DNA of 64,000 nucleotides from Desulfosporosinus acididurans (GCF_001029285.1 NZ_LDZY01000009.1:62001-126000), one strand, 5' to 3'. Counted from the first letter of the stretch, positions 8,807 through 16,687 are shown. Notes: generated by a model not told the origin, from the sequence alone. Program-made: numbers and translations.

Positions 8807-9148
8807 AACTGCCAATTTTTCAATGGCGAGGTTGACTTCTAGGAAAAAAATATTTTAGGTAATTAAGAAATATTATAATAATTGGTCAATAAAATTCTGC
8901 AAACTTTTAAAATTAATACTCTATTTGGTAAACTGCGAAGTGTAAAAACAATCACGGGGTTTTATGATTTTGTATTGACTTTGATTTTCAAGCTTTTTCT
9001 CTTGTTTTTACCTCTTTAGCGCCCGAACACGTCAAAGGTGTTATATTAATAACTTAAAAATATAGCCAAAGTTAATGCAGCGAAAAAGAAAGATTAACTA
9101 AAATGGAATAAACAGGAACCAGGACGCGCTATAACCATAGGATATTCT
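8807..9148. other. non-coding AT-rich stretch
   Basis: About 340 bp between the terminator at 8774 and promoter module P2. I see no gene, repeat copy or strong hairpin in it. Confidence 0.5.
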
Positions 9149-9201
9149 GATTACGATAATATTGCCTAGTTATAGACAATATCTTAACACAATGATAATC
9201 T
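9149..9201 (+). promoter_or_regulatory. promoter module P2
   Basis: Dyad variant GATTACGATAATATTG at 9149-9164; TAGACA at 9173-9178; 17-bp spacer; extended -10 TGATAATCT at 9193-9201. Spacing between dyad and -35 is identical to P1, P3 and P4. It leads into a strongly decayed tiny-protein locus ending at 9299-9320 (GGCTGCTAAGAAATTTGA, shared with 7222 and related to 13741), then the unknown gene at 9438. Confidence 0.6.
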
Positions 9202-9437
9202 TTAATTGTGAGGATAAGTACATACTTTAGGTGAGGAGGGAGACGATACTATCATAATCTTAGATATAGAAGCAATAGAGTTAAGAAGGCATATCTAAGG
9301 GCTGCTAAGAAATTTGATAAATTTTCAATAAAATATTAGTTATAGATTAAGACAGTTGTTTGATAAGCTAATTCCTGACCCAAGCTAAAGAACTGATAAT
9401 ATTTAGATGTTTAAATCTTGAGAGGAGGGATTTTTAT

Positions 9438-10067
9438 ATGTCTAACTTAACGCTTAACAGATATATTCCTGCAGTAGAAAAAATCAAACAGGAGACAGGA
9501 GATAGAAGTTACCCTATATGGCTGCTTGTTAATCCCAAACATCCTGCTGTTCGTCACAATATATGGACTCCCGTTCTTGCTGAGATACAGGATAAGGTAT
9601 TCCGAGTTTTGCACTCACGGATAGATACCTCAAATATTTATATTCGGAACGCAGTTAGAATAAGTGAGCTCGTTCCAAATACACTAAACTGGTGGGGCGT
9701 TGAAGTAGCAGAAGAAATTGAGGTTTTTAAGGAAATTGCCGTTGAAAATAAGCCTAAAATTATTATTTCCTTTGGCGCATTTCCTTTTGAATTCTTGAGA
9801 AGAGTTTATCAGATTAAACCTGAAAAGGGACCAAAGTTTTGGAGTACTGCTAATCTTGGTCAAGAATTTGGAAAGTCAATCAATAATTTTGATATTACGA
9901 AGACAAACAGAATTCCGTTGCTCCGTCGAGTCATTGAAACCGCAAAATTTACGGTTGATCAAAGTTATTCGGGCCCTCATGACGGCGAGACATACTTTCA
10001 TTATGTTGGAACAAAAATAGCGGATAGAATTATTGAGCATAAGGATGATCTCGATATTTGGATTTAG
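9438..10067 (+). CDS. unknown conserved protein, family of three paralogues (copy b)
   Basis: 209 residues, paralogue of the proteins at 8129 and 15991. ATG start with ribosome site GAGAGGAGGG. All blocks of the family are present: YPIWLLVNPKHPAVRHNIW, PVLAEIQDKV, PNTLNWWG, IISFGAFPFEFLRRVY, FDITKTNRIPLLRRV and the C-terminal LDIWI. A four-residue insertion (about residue 178, GPHDG) distinguishes it. No homologue with known function is recognised. It stands alone between P2 and a weak terminator, so it is probably its own transcript. Confidence 0.8.
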   Translation: MSNLTLNRYIPAVEKIKQETGDRSYPIWLLVNPKHPAVRHNIWTPVLAEIQDKVFRVLHSRIDTSNIYIRNAVRISELVPNTLNWWGVEVAEEIEVFKEIAVENKPKIIISFGAFPFEFLRRVYQIKPEKGPKFWSTANLGQEFGKSINNFDITKTNRIPLLRRVIETAKFTVDQSYSGPHDGETYFHYVGTKIADRIIEHKDDLDIWI

Positions 10068-10102
10068 CAATTTATTAGTATTCATTTAGCTTAAAATAAA
10101 CC

Positions 10103-10140
10103 CAGCACTATGGCCTTGGCCCAATCTTTAGTGCAATTTT
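10103..10140 (+). terminator. weak terminator
   Basis: GCACTA...TAGTGC hairpin with an interrupted stem, followed by AATTTT. It follows the unknown gene at 9438. Confidence 0.45.
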
Positions 10141-10167
10141 GAACTAAGTGAATAATACCTGTTAAGA

Positions 10168-10206
10168 TTAAGTGAACTCGTTCAGCTAAAGCTGAACACC
10201 GGGGCT
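10168..10206 (-). repeat. dispersed palindromic repeat, end fragment (copy R2)
   Basis: Only the hairpin end remains: AAGTGAACTCG, TTCAGCTAAAGCTGAA and CCGGGGCT, reverse orientation. Confidence 0.75.
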
Positions 10207-10315
10207 GATAAACATTAAATTATGACTATTTTACTGAATTGAGTAAAGCTTCAATAAAATTATTCTCTTGTGAAAATAAATCGAAATTGACAAAAGTTCC
10301 AGGCGAAATCGATAG

Positions 10316-10357
10316 AGGTCTGTAGTGAGTATGTTCCTACGGGCCTTTGCTTTTTTT
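10316..10357 (+). terminator. intrinsic terminator-like hairpin
   Basis: AGGTCTGTAG pairs with CTACGGGCCT (one G-T) and is followed by TTGCTTTTTTT. It lies just ahead of promoter P3 and would insulate the TSUP operon. Confidence 0.75.
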
Positions 10358-10395
10358 AGGTGACTTTATAGAGGGCTTGAGTCATAAATAAAATC

Positions 10396-10449
10396 GATTA
10401 TGAACATATTGTTATCCTATAGACACGAGGCAAAGACAAATGTTACTCT
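10396..10449 (+). promoter_or_regulatory. promoter module P3 of the TSUP operon
   Basis: Dyad GATTATGAACATATTG at 10396-10411, identical to P1; TAGACA at 10420-10425; extended -10 TGTTACTCT at 10441-10449 (18-bp spacer). A short hairpin TGTGAG/CTCACA follows at about 10453-10468, near the start of the RNA. The downstream gene is the TSUP transporter at 10559. Confidence 0.65.
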
Positions 10450-10558
10450 ATTTGTGAGAAGACTCACATGTTAAAAGTAAGGGGGGTGAGATTGATAAAA
10501 AACTATAAGTTGAAGACTTAATGCCTAGAAAATTTAACGTATATAGGAGGCCCAGAAT

Positions 10559-11485
10559 ATGATCGGACAATTTTTCGCCCACACCAGTTCAATATTTGCA
10601 TCAACTAGTCTTGCTGTGGCGAATGCAGCTAGTACCCCAGGTATGCCCTGGTGGGTATGGCCGCTTGCCTTGATGGTAACAACCTTCTTTATTGGTATTG
10701 TTTCGGCCCTGGCAGGAATTGGGGGAAGTACACTTTTTGTACCAATCATTAGCAGCTTCTTTCCTTTTAACTTTGATTTCATTCGTGGCACGGGTTTATT
10801 TGTTGCTCTTGCATGTTCATTGTCTGCCGGACCTAAGCTTCTCAAAGCAAATATGGCAAGTTTGCGATTAGTTATTCCCCTAGCATTGCTTGCTTCCTCT
10901 TCAAGTATCGCTGGAGCATATTTAGGACTTGCTCTACCACAGAATATATTGAAAATATTATTAGGTGTTTTAATAACAGGTATAGCCTTAGTATTTGTGG
11001 TTTCGAAAAATAGTGAAATTCCTAAGATTGGCCGTCCGGATTCTTTAGCTCGTTATCTGAATATCGGGGGCGCATATTATGAGTCTTCCAGCGGCCAAGA
11101 TATCAACTGGACGGTTTGGAGACTGCCTCAAGGTTTGTTGCTCTTCTGCGTTATCGGGGTTATCGCTGGAATGTTTGGAATTGGCGCAGGTTGGGCTAAC
11201 GTTCCTGTATTGAATCTCCTGCTAGGGGCTCCTCTCAAAATAGCAGTTGGTACGAGTATGTCACTACTGGCAATCACTGATACCTCAGCGGCCTGGATTT
11301 ATTTAAATCAGGGTGCAGTACTGGCAATAATTACTATTCCTTCAGTTCTTGGCATTATGCTTGGATCACGTGTAGGTGTTCGGCTTCTCAATATTACAAA
11401 ACCTAAATCAATCCGCTATATTGTAATCCTTATGTTATTATTTGCAGGGTTAAAATCTTTATTAGATGGATTAGGATGGGGGTAA
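10559..11485 (+). CDS. TSUP (TauE/SafE) family sulfur-anion transporter
   Basis: Membrane protein of 308 residues in the TauE/SafE (sulfite exporter / sulfate-type) family. About eight hydrophobic helices are visible, with the duplicated family motif SALAGIGGSTLFVPII at about residues 48-63 and AGMFGIGAGWANVPVLN at about 203-219. RBS AGGAGG 8 bp before the ATG. It is five bases from the small membrane protein at 11491, so they form an operon driven by P3. Family members move sulfite, sulfoacetate, sulfate or other organosulfur anions; the sat-aprBA neighbourhood makes sulfate or sulfite plausible, which is inference. Confidence 0.88.
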   Translation: MIGQFFAHTSSIFASTSLAVANAASTPGMPWWVWPLALMVTTFFIGIVSALAGIGGSTLFVPIISSFFPFNFDFIRGTGLFVALACSLSAGPKLLKANMASLRLVIPLALLASSSSIAGAYLGLALPQNILKILLGVLITGIALVFVVSKNSEIPKIGRPDSLARYLNIGGAYYESSSGQDINWTVWRLPQGLLLFCVIGVIAGMFGIGAGWANVPVLNLLLGAPLKIAVGTSMSLLAITDTSAAWIYLNQGAVLAIITIPSVLGIMLGSRVGVRLLNITKPKSIRYIVILMLLFAGLKSLLDGLGWG

Positions 11486-11490
11486 AAATT

Positions 11491-11964
11491 ATGAATAGTC
11501 AAGCTTCTGTTTCCAATGGCCATGCTCCAAGTGTAGTCAATACTTCGGATGCTGCTCTAAGTTCAATGGTTAGTCCTGAACAGAATCGATATGCAAATAT
11601 TTTATTAGTATGTTCCTGGGCCGGCATAGGTATTATGGCTGTTACGTTTATTCTGTATATGGCTGGTTTATTTAATCCAATGGTTGCGCCTTCGCAAATG
11701 CCTCAGTATTGGGGGCTTTCAGTTCATGAATATGCAAAACTTACTAATGCTCCTTCGGGTTGGAGTTGGTTAACAATGGTCAGCCATGCTGATTATATGA
11801 ATTTAGTTGGATTAGCATTTTTAGGATTAGTTTCTGTTATTGGGTATATTACCTTGTTTTTCAATTATTCTATGAAAAAAGATATACCCTATGCAATTAT
11901 GGTTGGGCTGGAAATTATTATTATACTCTCGGCAGCTTCAGGCGTTTTTCATGTAGCCGGATAA
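11491..11964 (+). CDS. small membrane protein, DUF1634-like partner of the TSUP transporter
   Basis: 157 residues from ATG 11491, which has GGGGG 8 bp upstream; an upstream in-frame ATG at 11476 overlaps the TSUP gene and lacks a ribosome site. Three hydrophobic segments (about residues 38-58, 98-120, 132-150). The part YWGLSVHEYAKLTNAPSGWSW between helices 1 and 2 resembles DUF1634 proteins that I remember as neighbours of TauE/SafE genes in anaerobes. It probably forms a complex with, or regulates, the transporter. Assignment rests on pattern and context. Confidence 0.7.
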   Translation: MNSQASVSNGHAPSVVNTSDAALSSMVSPEQNRYANILLVCSWAGIGIMAVTFILYMAGLFNPMVAPSQMPQYWGLSVHEYAKLTNAPSGWSWLTMVSHADYMNLVGLAFLGLVSVIGYITLFFNYSMKKDIPYAIMVGLEIIIILSAASGVFHVAG

Positions 11965-12226
11965 GAAAATTTCATTTTCGTGAGATCGCTTTTCTGAAAC
12001 CCAATAAGATAACTGTTAGTTAATGAGATTCTGACCTGAGTAGATCTAAAGCAATTTCAGAGATGATAATTGATTATGCTCATATTATCTGGGCTTAACT
12101 AAATGTGAAATCAAAAGGGGATTTGAAAAAGATCTGAAAAAATCTAAAAAAACTTTAAAACACTAGAGACTGAGAACTTGTAATTATGATAAAATAGTTC
12201 TAAATTTTATTAGGAGAGATTGAATT

Positions 12227-12784
12227 ATGAATGATTCTCAGTTTAAAGTGCTTCTTTACTCCGATGGCTCGCATCAGGCTTTTTCAGCAGCGGTCTATAC
12301 TGCTACACTACTGCAAAACATGCCAGATATGCAATTAACGGTATTAAGAGTTATTGAGGAAACCGAATCTCCTTCATTTAAATCGTATGATTGGAGAGAT
12401 ACTTGGCCTGCTACTCCAACTTCTGAATGGATGAAGCATGTCCTTTCCGAATCGGATAACGAGACTGAGCAAGAATATTATAAGATTCTTCGTAAAACAA
12501 ATCAAATCTTCTTCAACCAGGGATATAATGTTGCCCATAAAGAAATATACACTAAGAGTACAAGCGGTGCTCCTAATGATACTTCTCATATTGAAGATAT
12601 AATCCTTGAATATGCAAATACCAATTCTTTTGATCTGATTATTATTGGAACTCGCGGTTTATCAAGTTTTAAGGGGTTAATCTTCGGCAGTTTAGCCCAT
12701 AATTTACTTAATAAGTCAACGATACCAGTTATGCTGATTAAAAAACTTCCGCAAGAATTTATTGATAGTTACTTGGAAAATTGA
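12227..12784 (+). CDS. universal stress protein family protein (copy 3)
   Basis: UspA-like, 185 residues, closest to the protein at 5967 (same opening FKVLLYSDGSHQAFSAAVYT). It lacks part of the Tyr-rich insertion of the other two. The ATP signature is intact: GTRGLSSFKGLIFGS at about residues 143-157. The tail IKKLPQEFIDSYL is shared by all three copies. RBS TAGGAGAG. It follows the TSUP operon by 262 bp on the same strand and could be part of its transcript or have its own promoter. Confidence 0.82.
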   Translation: MNDSQFKVLLYSDGSHQAFSAAVYTATLLQNMPDMQLTVLRVIEETESPSFKSYDWRDTWPATPTSEWMKHVLSESDNETEQEYYKILRKTNQIFFNQGYNVAHKEIYTKSTSGAPNDTSHIEDIILEYANTNSFDLIIIGTRGLSSFKGLIFGSLAHNLLNKSTIPVMLIKKLPQEFIDSYLEN

Positions 12785-12803
12785 TAGGAATTATTGTAAG
12801 ACA

Positions 12804-12895
12804 TTTATCCAATCGTAAGACTCCCACTTATATAAGTGAGAGTGGTTCCCACACCTAGCTTCGGTGGGGGAGAGCCCCCCCCGCTGAAACCCTGC
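12804..12895 (+). repeat. dispersed palindromic repeat, right end missing (copy R3a)
   Basis: Plus orientation. It has the left end TTTATCCAATCGTAAGACTC, the CCCACTT...AAGTGAG hairpin and the CTTCGGTGGGGGAGAG box; the GTTCAGCTTTAGCTGAAC end is lost. Confidence 0.75.
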
Positions 12896-12968
12896 TAAGG
12901 ATTTGCGTTATAGATGTTATAGAATTGTCCCCCAAAATGGTAGACAAAAATAGGTTAAAACGATGTCG

Positions 12969-12999
12969 AGGTGACCGAATAAGCGGTCACCTCTTTTTA
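12969..12999 (+). terminator. intrinsic terminator
   Basis: AGGTGACCG pairs with CGGTCACCT, loop AATAAG, then CTTTTTAT. It lies between repeat copies R3a and R3b, so the transcript it ends probably comes from the USP gene at 12227. Confidence 0.85.
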
Positions 13000-13006
13000 T
13001 GCTGCG

Positions 13007-13126
13007 TTTATCCAGTTTTTAAGGCCCCCGCTTCTAAGTGGGGTGGGCCCCTCGTTAACTTCAGGTGGGGTAGAGTCCCCTCTGAAGCCCCGATGCTCAG
13101 CTTTAGCTGAACGAGTTTCACTTAAC
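13007..13126 (+). repeat. dispersed palindromic repeat, short form, complete (copy R3b)
   Basis: Plus orientation, about 120 bp, from TTTATCCAGTTTTTAAG to GAACGAGTTTCACTTAA. Both end hairpins and the CTTCAGGTGGGGTAGAGTCC box are present. Confidence 0.85.
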
Positions 13127-13326
13127 GGTACTGTACGGGATTCATGCCGGCAAGCTTTTTAAAAATTTTTTTAGGATCATTCTTTCAGCATCGATAATAA
13201 TTATTGATTAGCTACTGCTTTCAACTGGATACCTAAATCATCGATTGGCGTTTTAAAGAATGGAAATGTCGAATTGTAGAAAAGAAAAGATATTTTTGGT
13301 TATTTTTAAAGATTATATTGGGAGTA

Positions 13327-13422
13327 ATGAATCTGAGCAAAGAGAAAAATTCACAAAGTAATCAAAAGGTAAAGAGCAGTATAGAGGAGCTAAATCACGA
13401 ATTACATTATTTATCATTTTAG
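13327..13422 (+). CDS. possible 31-residue protein, Spo0E-like in appearance
   Basis: Short frame of 31 codons with GGGAG upstream of the ATG. The peptide is polar, with a helix-forming segment SIEELNHELHYLSF that recalls the helical hairpin of tiny Spo0E-like aspartyl phosphatases but lacks a clear SQELD motif. It ends just before promoter P4. Evidence is weak; it may be chance. Confidence 0.25.
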   Translation: MNLSKEKNSQSNQKVKSSIEELNHELHYLSF

Positions 13423-13436
13423 CCATTACGTTAATC

Positions 13437-13489
13437 GATGGTGAGCATATTGATTTCCCATAGACAGAACAAAAACATAATGTTAACCT
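13437..13489 (+). promoter_or_regulatory. promoter module P4 of the tiny-protein pair
   Basis: Dyad variant GATGGTGAGCATATTG at 13437-13452; TAGACA at 13461-13466; 17-bp spacer; extended -10 TGTTAACCT at 13481-13489. The first tiny gene begins about 43 bp after the -10, with ribosome site TTGGAGGTG. Confidence 0.65.
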
Positions 13490-13531
13490 TTTAGTAAAGT
13501 TAGTGAAATATTTAATTTGGAGGTGAGAGTA

Positions 13532-13633
13532 ATGTTAACAGGTATATTAGCGATCATGGTTATGGTAGCATCCTTCGGAGTTATCTTAGCGGATCAATTG
13601 GGGCAAAGAAGCGGAGGAAGAGAGCATGTGTAA
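13532..13633 (+). CDS. 33-residue single-helix membrane peptide
   Basis: ATG with a strong GGAGGTGA ribosome site. The peptide has one hydrophobic segment, LTGILAIMVMVASFGVILA (residues 2-20), then a short charged tail with Arg and Gly ending REHV. It follows promoter P4 and its stop codon directly abuts the ATG of the next tiny gene. Not recognised as a known family. Small single-pass peptides often modulate transporters or kinases, but nothing here shows the target. Confidence 0.6.
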   Translation: MLTGILAIMVMVASFGVILADQLGQRSGGREHV

Positions 13634-13762
13634 ATGGACAGTTTTAGAAACAGAAACAAAAACAAAAACAGAAACAAAAACAAAAACAAAAACTTCAACG
13701 ATTGGGTTAGAGTTAAAAAAATAAAAAAAGCAGCCTCGAAGGCCGCTAAAAAATGTGACTAA
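13634..13762 (+). CDS. 42-residue Asn/Lys-repeat basic peptide
   Basis: ATG directly after the TAA of the membrane peptide at 13532, so translation is probably coupled. Residues 5-20 are a near-perfect alternation of Asn with Lys or Arg, encoded by an AACAAA tandem repeat, followed by a basic helix rich in Lys and Ala (AASKAAKK) and a C-terminal Cys-Asp. Decayed relatives of its 3' end lie at 7208-7240 and 9299-9320. It looks nucleic-acid- or membrane-binding by charge alone. Whether it is translated is uncertain. Confidence 0.4.
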   Translation: MDSFRNRNKNKNRNKNKNKNFNDWVRVKKIKKAASKAAKKCD

Positions 13763-14093
13763 ATAAATTATACCAGAATTCCTTATGGTTATCTACCCTG
13801 ACCAAGTAACTGCTGCAAAATCTCATGCTTAAAAGAAAAGAAGACTTAGTTGCAGCCTAAGTTGTAGGTTGCAACTAAGTCTCAATCAAAGTCATCTGGG
13901 TTAAGGAATTCTAGGCCGCCGTTTTAGGGCGATTTGAACGTCTATAGGTATAGGTTAACACCAATAGGCTTGGCTTTTTGTTGCTAAATTTTGAGACTAA
14001 AGTTATGCCTTAAACGTTCGGAATAACAACCCTAATGTATCAACGACTCAGATAGCTTAGAGGGTTGTCATTCAGAGGAAAGGTGGGATTAAT
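13763..14093. other. non-coding leader region of the SulP gene
   Basis: No gene seen. Two inverted repeats: AGACTTAGTTGCA... at 13842-13882 (16 of 17 paired, 7-nt loop; T-rich only on the minus strand) and ACAACCCT/AGGGTTGT at 14026-14068 with a 27-nt loop immediately ahead of the SulP ribosome site. The second could be a regulatory hairpin or operator. Confidence 0.5.
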
Positions 14094-15923
14094 TTGAACC
14101 TAACAGGATTTCGCTATATTCCTGTGATTTCTACAATTAAGAACTACAAAAAGGAGTATTTCGTCAAAGACTTAATTGCTGCTTTGACTGTTGCTGTTGT
14201 AGCGATTCCTCAGTCAATGGCTTATGCTCTAATCGCGGGAGTAAATCCACTTTACGGTCTATACACGGCTATCGTGTCTTCCATTTTTGGTTCAGCTTTT
14301 GGAAGTTCGAAACATTTAGTTACAGGTCCCACAAATGCCATATGCTTACTCGTTGCAGGAAGTATGCGAAACTATATGGGACTTGATAATGCTTATCAAA
14401 TGCTCTTTCTTATGACGTTCCTAGTGGGGACTTTACAAATGTTATACGGAATAATTAAACTAGGAAAAGTCATTAATTTTGTTTCACATAGCGTTATTGT
14501 GGGTTTTACCGCGGGTGCGGGTGTTTTAATCGCCCTTGGACAATTGAATACCATACTGAGCATTTCGATTAAAAATTCAGCCCAATTACCAACTATGGAG
14601 AAACTTTACTATGTATTAACTCACATTAATCAGACAAATCTTTATGCATTAGGACTAGGATTATTGACGATCGTAATCATTGTGACATGTAAAAAAATCA
14701 ATAAAAACTTGCCTGGTGCGCTTATAGGGATTATTATCCCGATCTTAATAATTGTCATGTTTGGATTGGATCAAAAGGGTGTTAAACTTACAGGAGTTAT
14801 ACCTTCGTCATTGCCTCCTTTTAGAATGGTTCAATTCAACTTTGATGCAGCAAGTAAAGTATTTAGTGGGGCTATTGCAATTTCTGTGATTGGTTTAGTC
14901 GAAGCGATATCAATTTCTAAATCTATTTCAAGTACCTCTCGACAAAAAATTGATGCCAATCAAGAATTTATAGGACAGGGACTTTCGAATATAATATCTT
15001 CGTTTTTCCAGTGTTTTCCTGCATCGGGTTCCTTCACTCGTTCTGCCATTAACTACCATAATGGAGCTGTGAGCAGATTGTCAGGAATTCTGTCCGGTGT
15101 GGTGATAGCCATTGTTCTCTTGTTCTTTGCACCCTATGCCCGCTATATCCCGAATCCTTGCCTAGCAGGAGTTATCCTGGTAACAGCATATAGTTTAATT
15201 GATCAGGAAGAAATTAAGAGTATTATCAAATTAGGGAAATTAAATTCGGATTCTTTAGCTATGGCGGTAACTTGTTTAGCAACAATCCTACTGCCAGATT
15301 TAGATTATGCGATTTATACGGGCATAGTGTTATCTATAATACTTTATCTTAAGGACACGAATAAATCACCAATTAAATTGTTCATTCCTTCACAGGGAAG
15401 GGATTTGAAAATTAACAGACAGGAATTAATGGTCGTAGATGAGAAAACTGATTTGCTTATAATCCAATTAGAAGGGCATTTGTATTTTGGCTCTGCCTAC
15501 GATTTAGAACAGAAACTTGATAGTTTGGTTGATAAAGCTAATCTTTATATTTTGGAAATGAAAAATGTTATCTCCCTTGACGTAACAGTACTAAATGCCT
15601 TGAAGGTTTTCATTAAAGCTGTCAATAGGTTTGGCGGAAAAGTCATGATCTGCGGAGTAAGACCGGAGATTAATTTACTACTTTTAAAGGCGAATCTAGA
15701 TACTGAATTAGGAGTGGATAACAAGTTTACCTTGTCAGAAGACGAACTATTAAAATTAATAGCTCTTGATATCGAGAAAACTAGGGTTCCATTTCCTTGT
15801 GAAAATACGAACACGGAAACTAATAATTTCGCCTATCATCTCTTACAGTCTGTTTCGAATTTTAATGGGGGGAACAACTCCGATAAAAAGCCAGCTTATT
15901 TTGAAAATACTAGCACTAATTAA
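14094..15923 (+). CDS. SulP family anion transporter with STAS domain
   Basis: Membrane transporter of 609 residues, usual for SulP. TTG start with AGGAAAGGTGGG upstream. The sulfate-transporter signature lies early (PQSMAYALIAGVNPLYGLY, about residues 39-57) and about eleven to twelve helices run to residue 420. A cytoplasmic STAS domain follows (about 445-565: LEGHLYFGSAYDLEQKL, then MKNVISLDVTVLNAL). The tail of about 40 residues is Asn-rich. SulP proteins import sulfate, bicarbonate or other anions; beside sat-aprBA, sulfate uptake is the obvious guess. It is 67 bp ahead of the third unknown paralogue and likely co-transcribed with it. Confidence 0.93.
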   Translation: MNLTGFRYIPVISTIKNYKKEYFVKDLIAALTVAVVAIPQSMAYALIAGVNPLYGLYTAIVSSIFGSAFGSSKHLVTGPTNAICLLVAGSMRNYMGLDNAYQMLFLMTFLVGTLQMLYGIIKLGKVINFVSHSVIVGFTAGAGVLIALGQLNTILSISIKNSAQLPTMEKLYYVLTHINQTNLYALGLGLLTIVIIVTCKKINKNLPGALIGIIIPILIIVMFGLDQKGVKLTGVIPSSLPPFRMVQFNFDAASKVFSGAIAISVIGLVEAISISKSISSTSRQKIDANQEFIGQGLSNIISSFFQCFPASGSFTRSAINYHNGAVSRLSGILSGVVIAIVLLFFAPYARYIPNPCLAGVILVTAYSLIDQEEIKSIIKLGKLNSDSLAMAVTCLATILLPDLDYAIYTGIVLSIILYLKDTNKSPIKLFIPSQGRDLKINRQELMVVDEKTDLLIIQLEGHLYFGSAYDLEQKLDSLVDKANLYILEMKNVISLDVTVLNALKVFIKAVNRFGGKVMICGVRPEINLLLLKANLDTELGVDNKFTLSEDELLKLIALDIEKTRVPFPCENTNTETNNFAYHLLQSVSNFNGGNNSDKKPAYFENTSTN

Positions 15924-15990
15924 AGGTGATTGTAAACCCAAAACGACGAGTGATCGACGATCGATAAATTGATTGAGAGGCGGGATCAAA

Positions 15991-16611
15991 ATGACAAATC
16001 TTATACGCCATAACTATATATCGCAGACTGAAAAGGCTAAGAGAGATACAGGAGATAAAAATTATCCGATTTGGTTATTGGTAAATCCCAAATATCCTGC
16101 AGTTCGCCATCAAATATGGACACCGGTTCTTGCCGAAATACAGGATAAAGTATATCGGGAAATCCAAACGAGAATTGATACAACAAACCTATATATTAGG
16201 AACGCAGTAACTGATAGCGGTATCGTTCCTAATACCTTAAACTGGTGGGGCATTGAAGTCGGCGAAGAAATAGAGATGTTCAGGGAAATTGTCTTAGACT
16301 ATAAACCGAAAATTATTATAACATTTGGTGCCTTTCCCTATGAATTTCTGCGACGGGTCTTTAAAATCAAGCCGGAGAAGGGACCAGTCTATTGGGGAAA
16401 TGCTATTTTAGGCGAAGAATTTGGCAAAGGAATTAAAAATTTTGATATAAACAAAACTAACCGAATACCTTTGCTCCATCGAGTTAATGCGGGTGTAAAG
16501 TTTGTTGAGAATCAAAATTACTTCGGCGAGAGCTATTTTCAATATGTTGGGGTGAAAATCGCTGAGAAAATTATTGAATATAAAGAGAATCTTGATATCT
16601 GGATAAAATAA
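15991..16611 (+). CDS. unknown conserved protein, family of three paralogues (copy c)
   Basis: 206 residues from ATG 15991, preceded by GAGAGGCGGG; an in-frame TTG at 15973 would overlap that ribosome site. Paralogue of 8129 and 9438, with the same blocks (YPIWLLVNPKYPAVRHQIW, PVLAEIQDKV, PNTLNWWG, IITFGAFPYEFLRRVF, FDINKTNRIPLLHRV, LDIWIK). It directly follows the SulP transporter, which is the best clue to its role: an accessory to anion uptake or to a stress response shared with the USP proteins. No catalytic motif is recognised. Confidence 0.8.
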   Translation: MTNLIRHNYISQTEKAKRDTGDKNYPIWLLVNPKYPAVRHQIWTPVLAEIQDKVYREIQTRIDTTNLYIRNAVTDSGIVPNTLNWWGIEVGEEIEMFREIVLDYKPKIIITFGAFPYEFLRRVFKIKPEKGPVYWGNAILGEEFGKGIKNFDINKTNRIPLLHRVNAGVKFVENQNYFGESYFQYVGVKIAEKIIEYKENLDIWIK

Positions 16612-16687
16612 ATGTGTAATTGATGATCGCCACGGGGGCTGCGTAAAAACGTAATCAGAAATCCGAAGTGAGTGGTAAATAACTCAG

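Noticed and set aside
12925-13110. Open plus-strand frame of 61 codons
   Set aside because: It runs through a terminator and into repeat copy R3b; no ribosome site and no protein-like composition.
8129-16611. Annotating the unknown paralogues as uracil-DNA glycosylases
   Set aside because: Only a loose resemblance in motif order; the catalytic GQDP motif and the HPS loop are absent.
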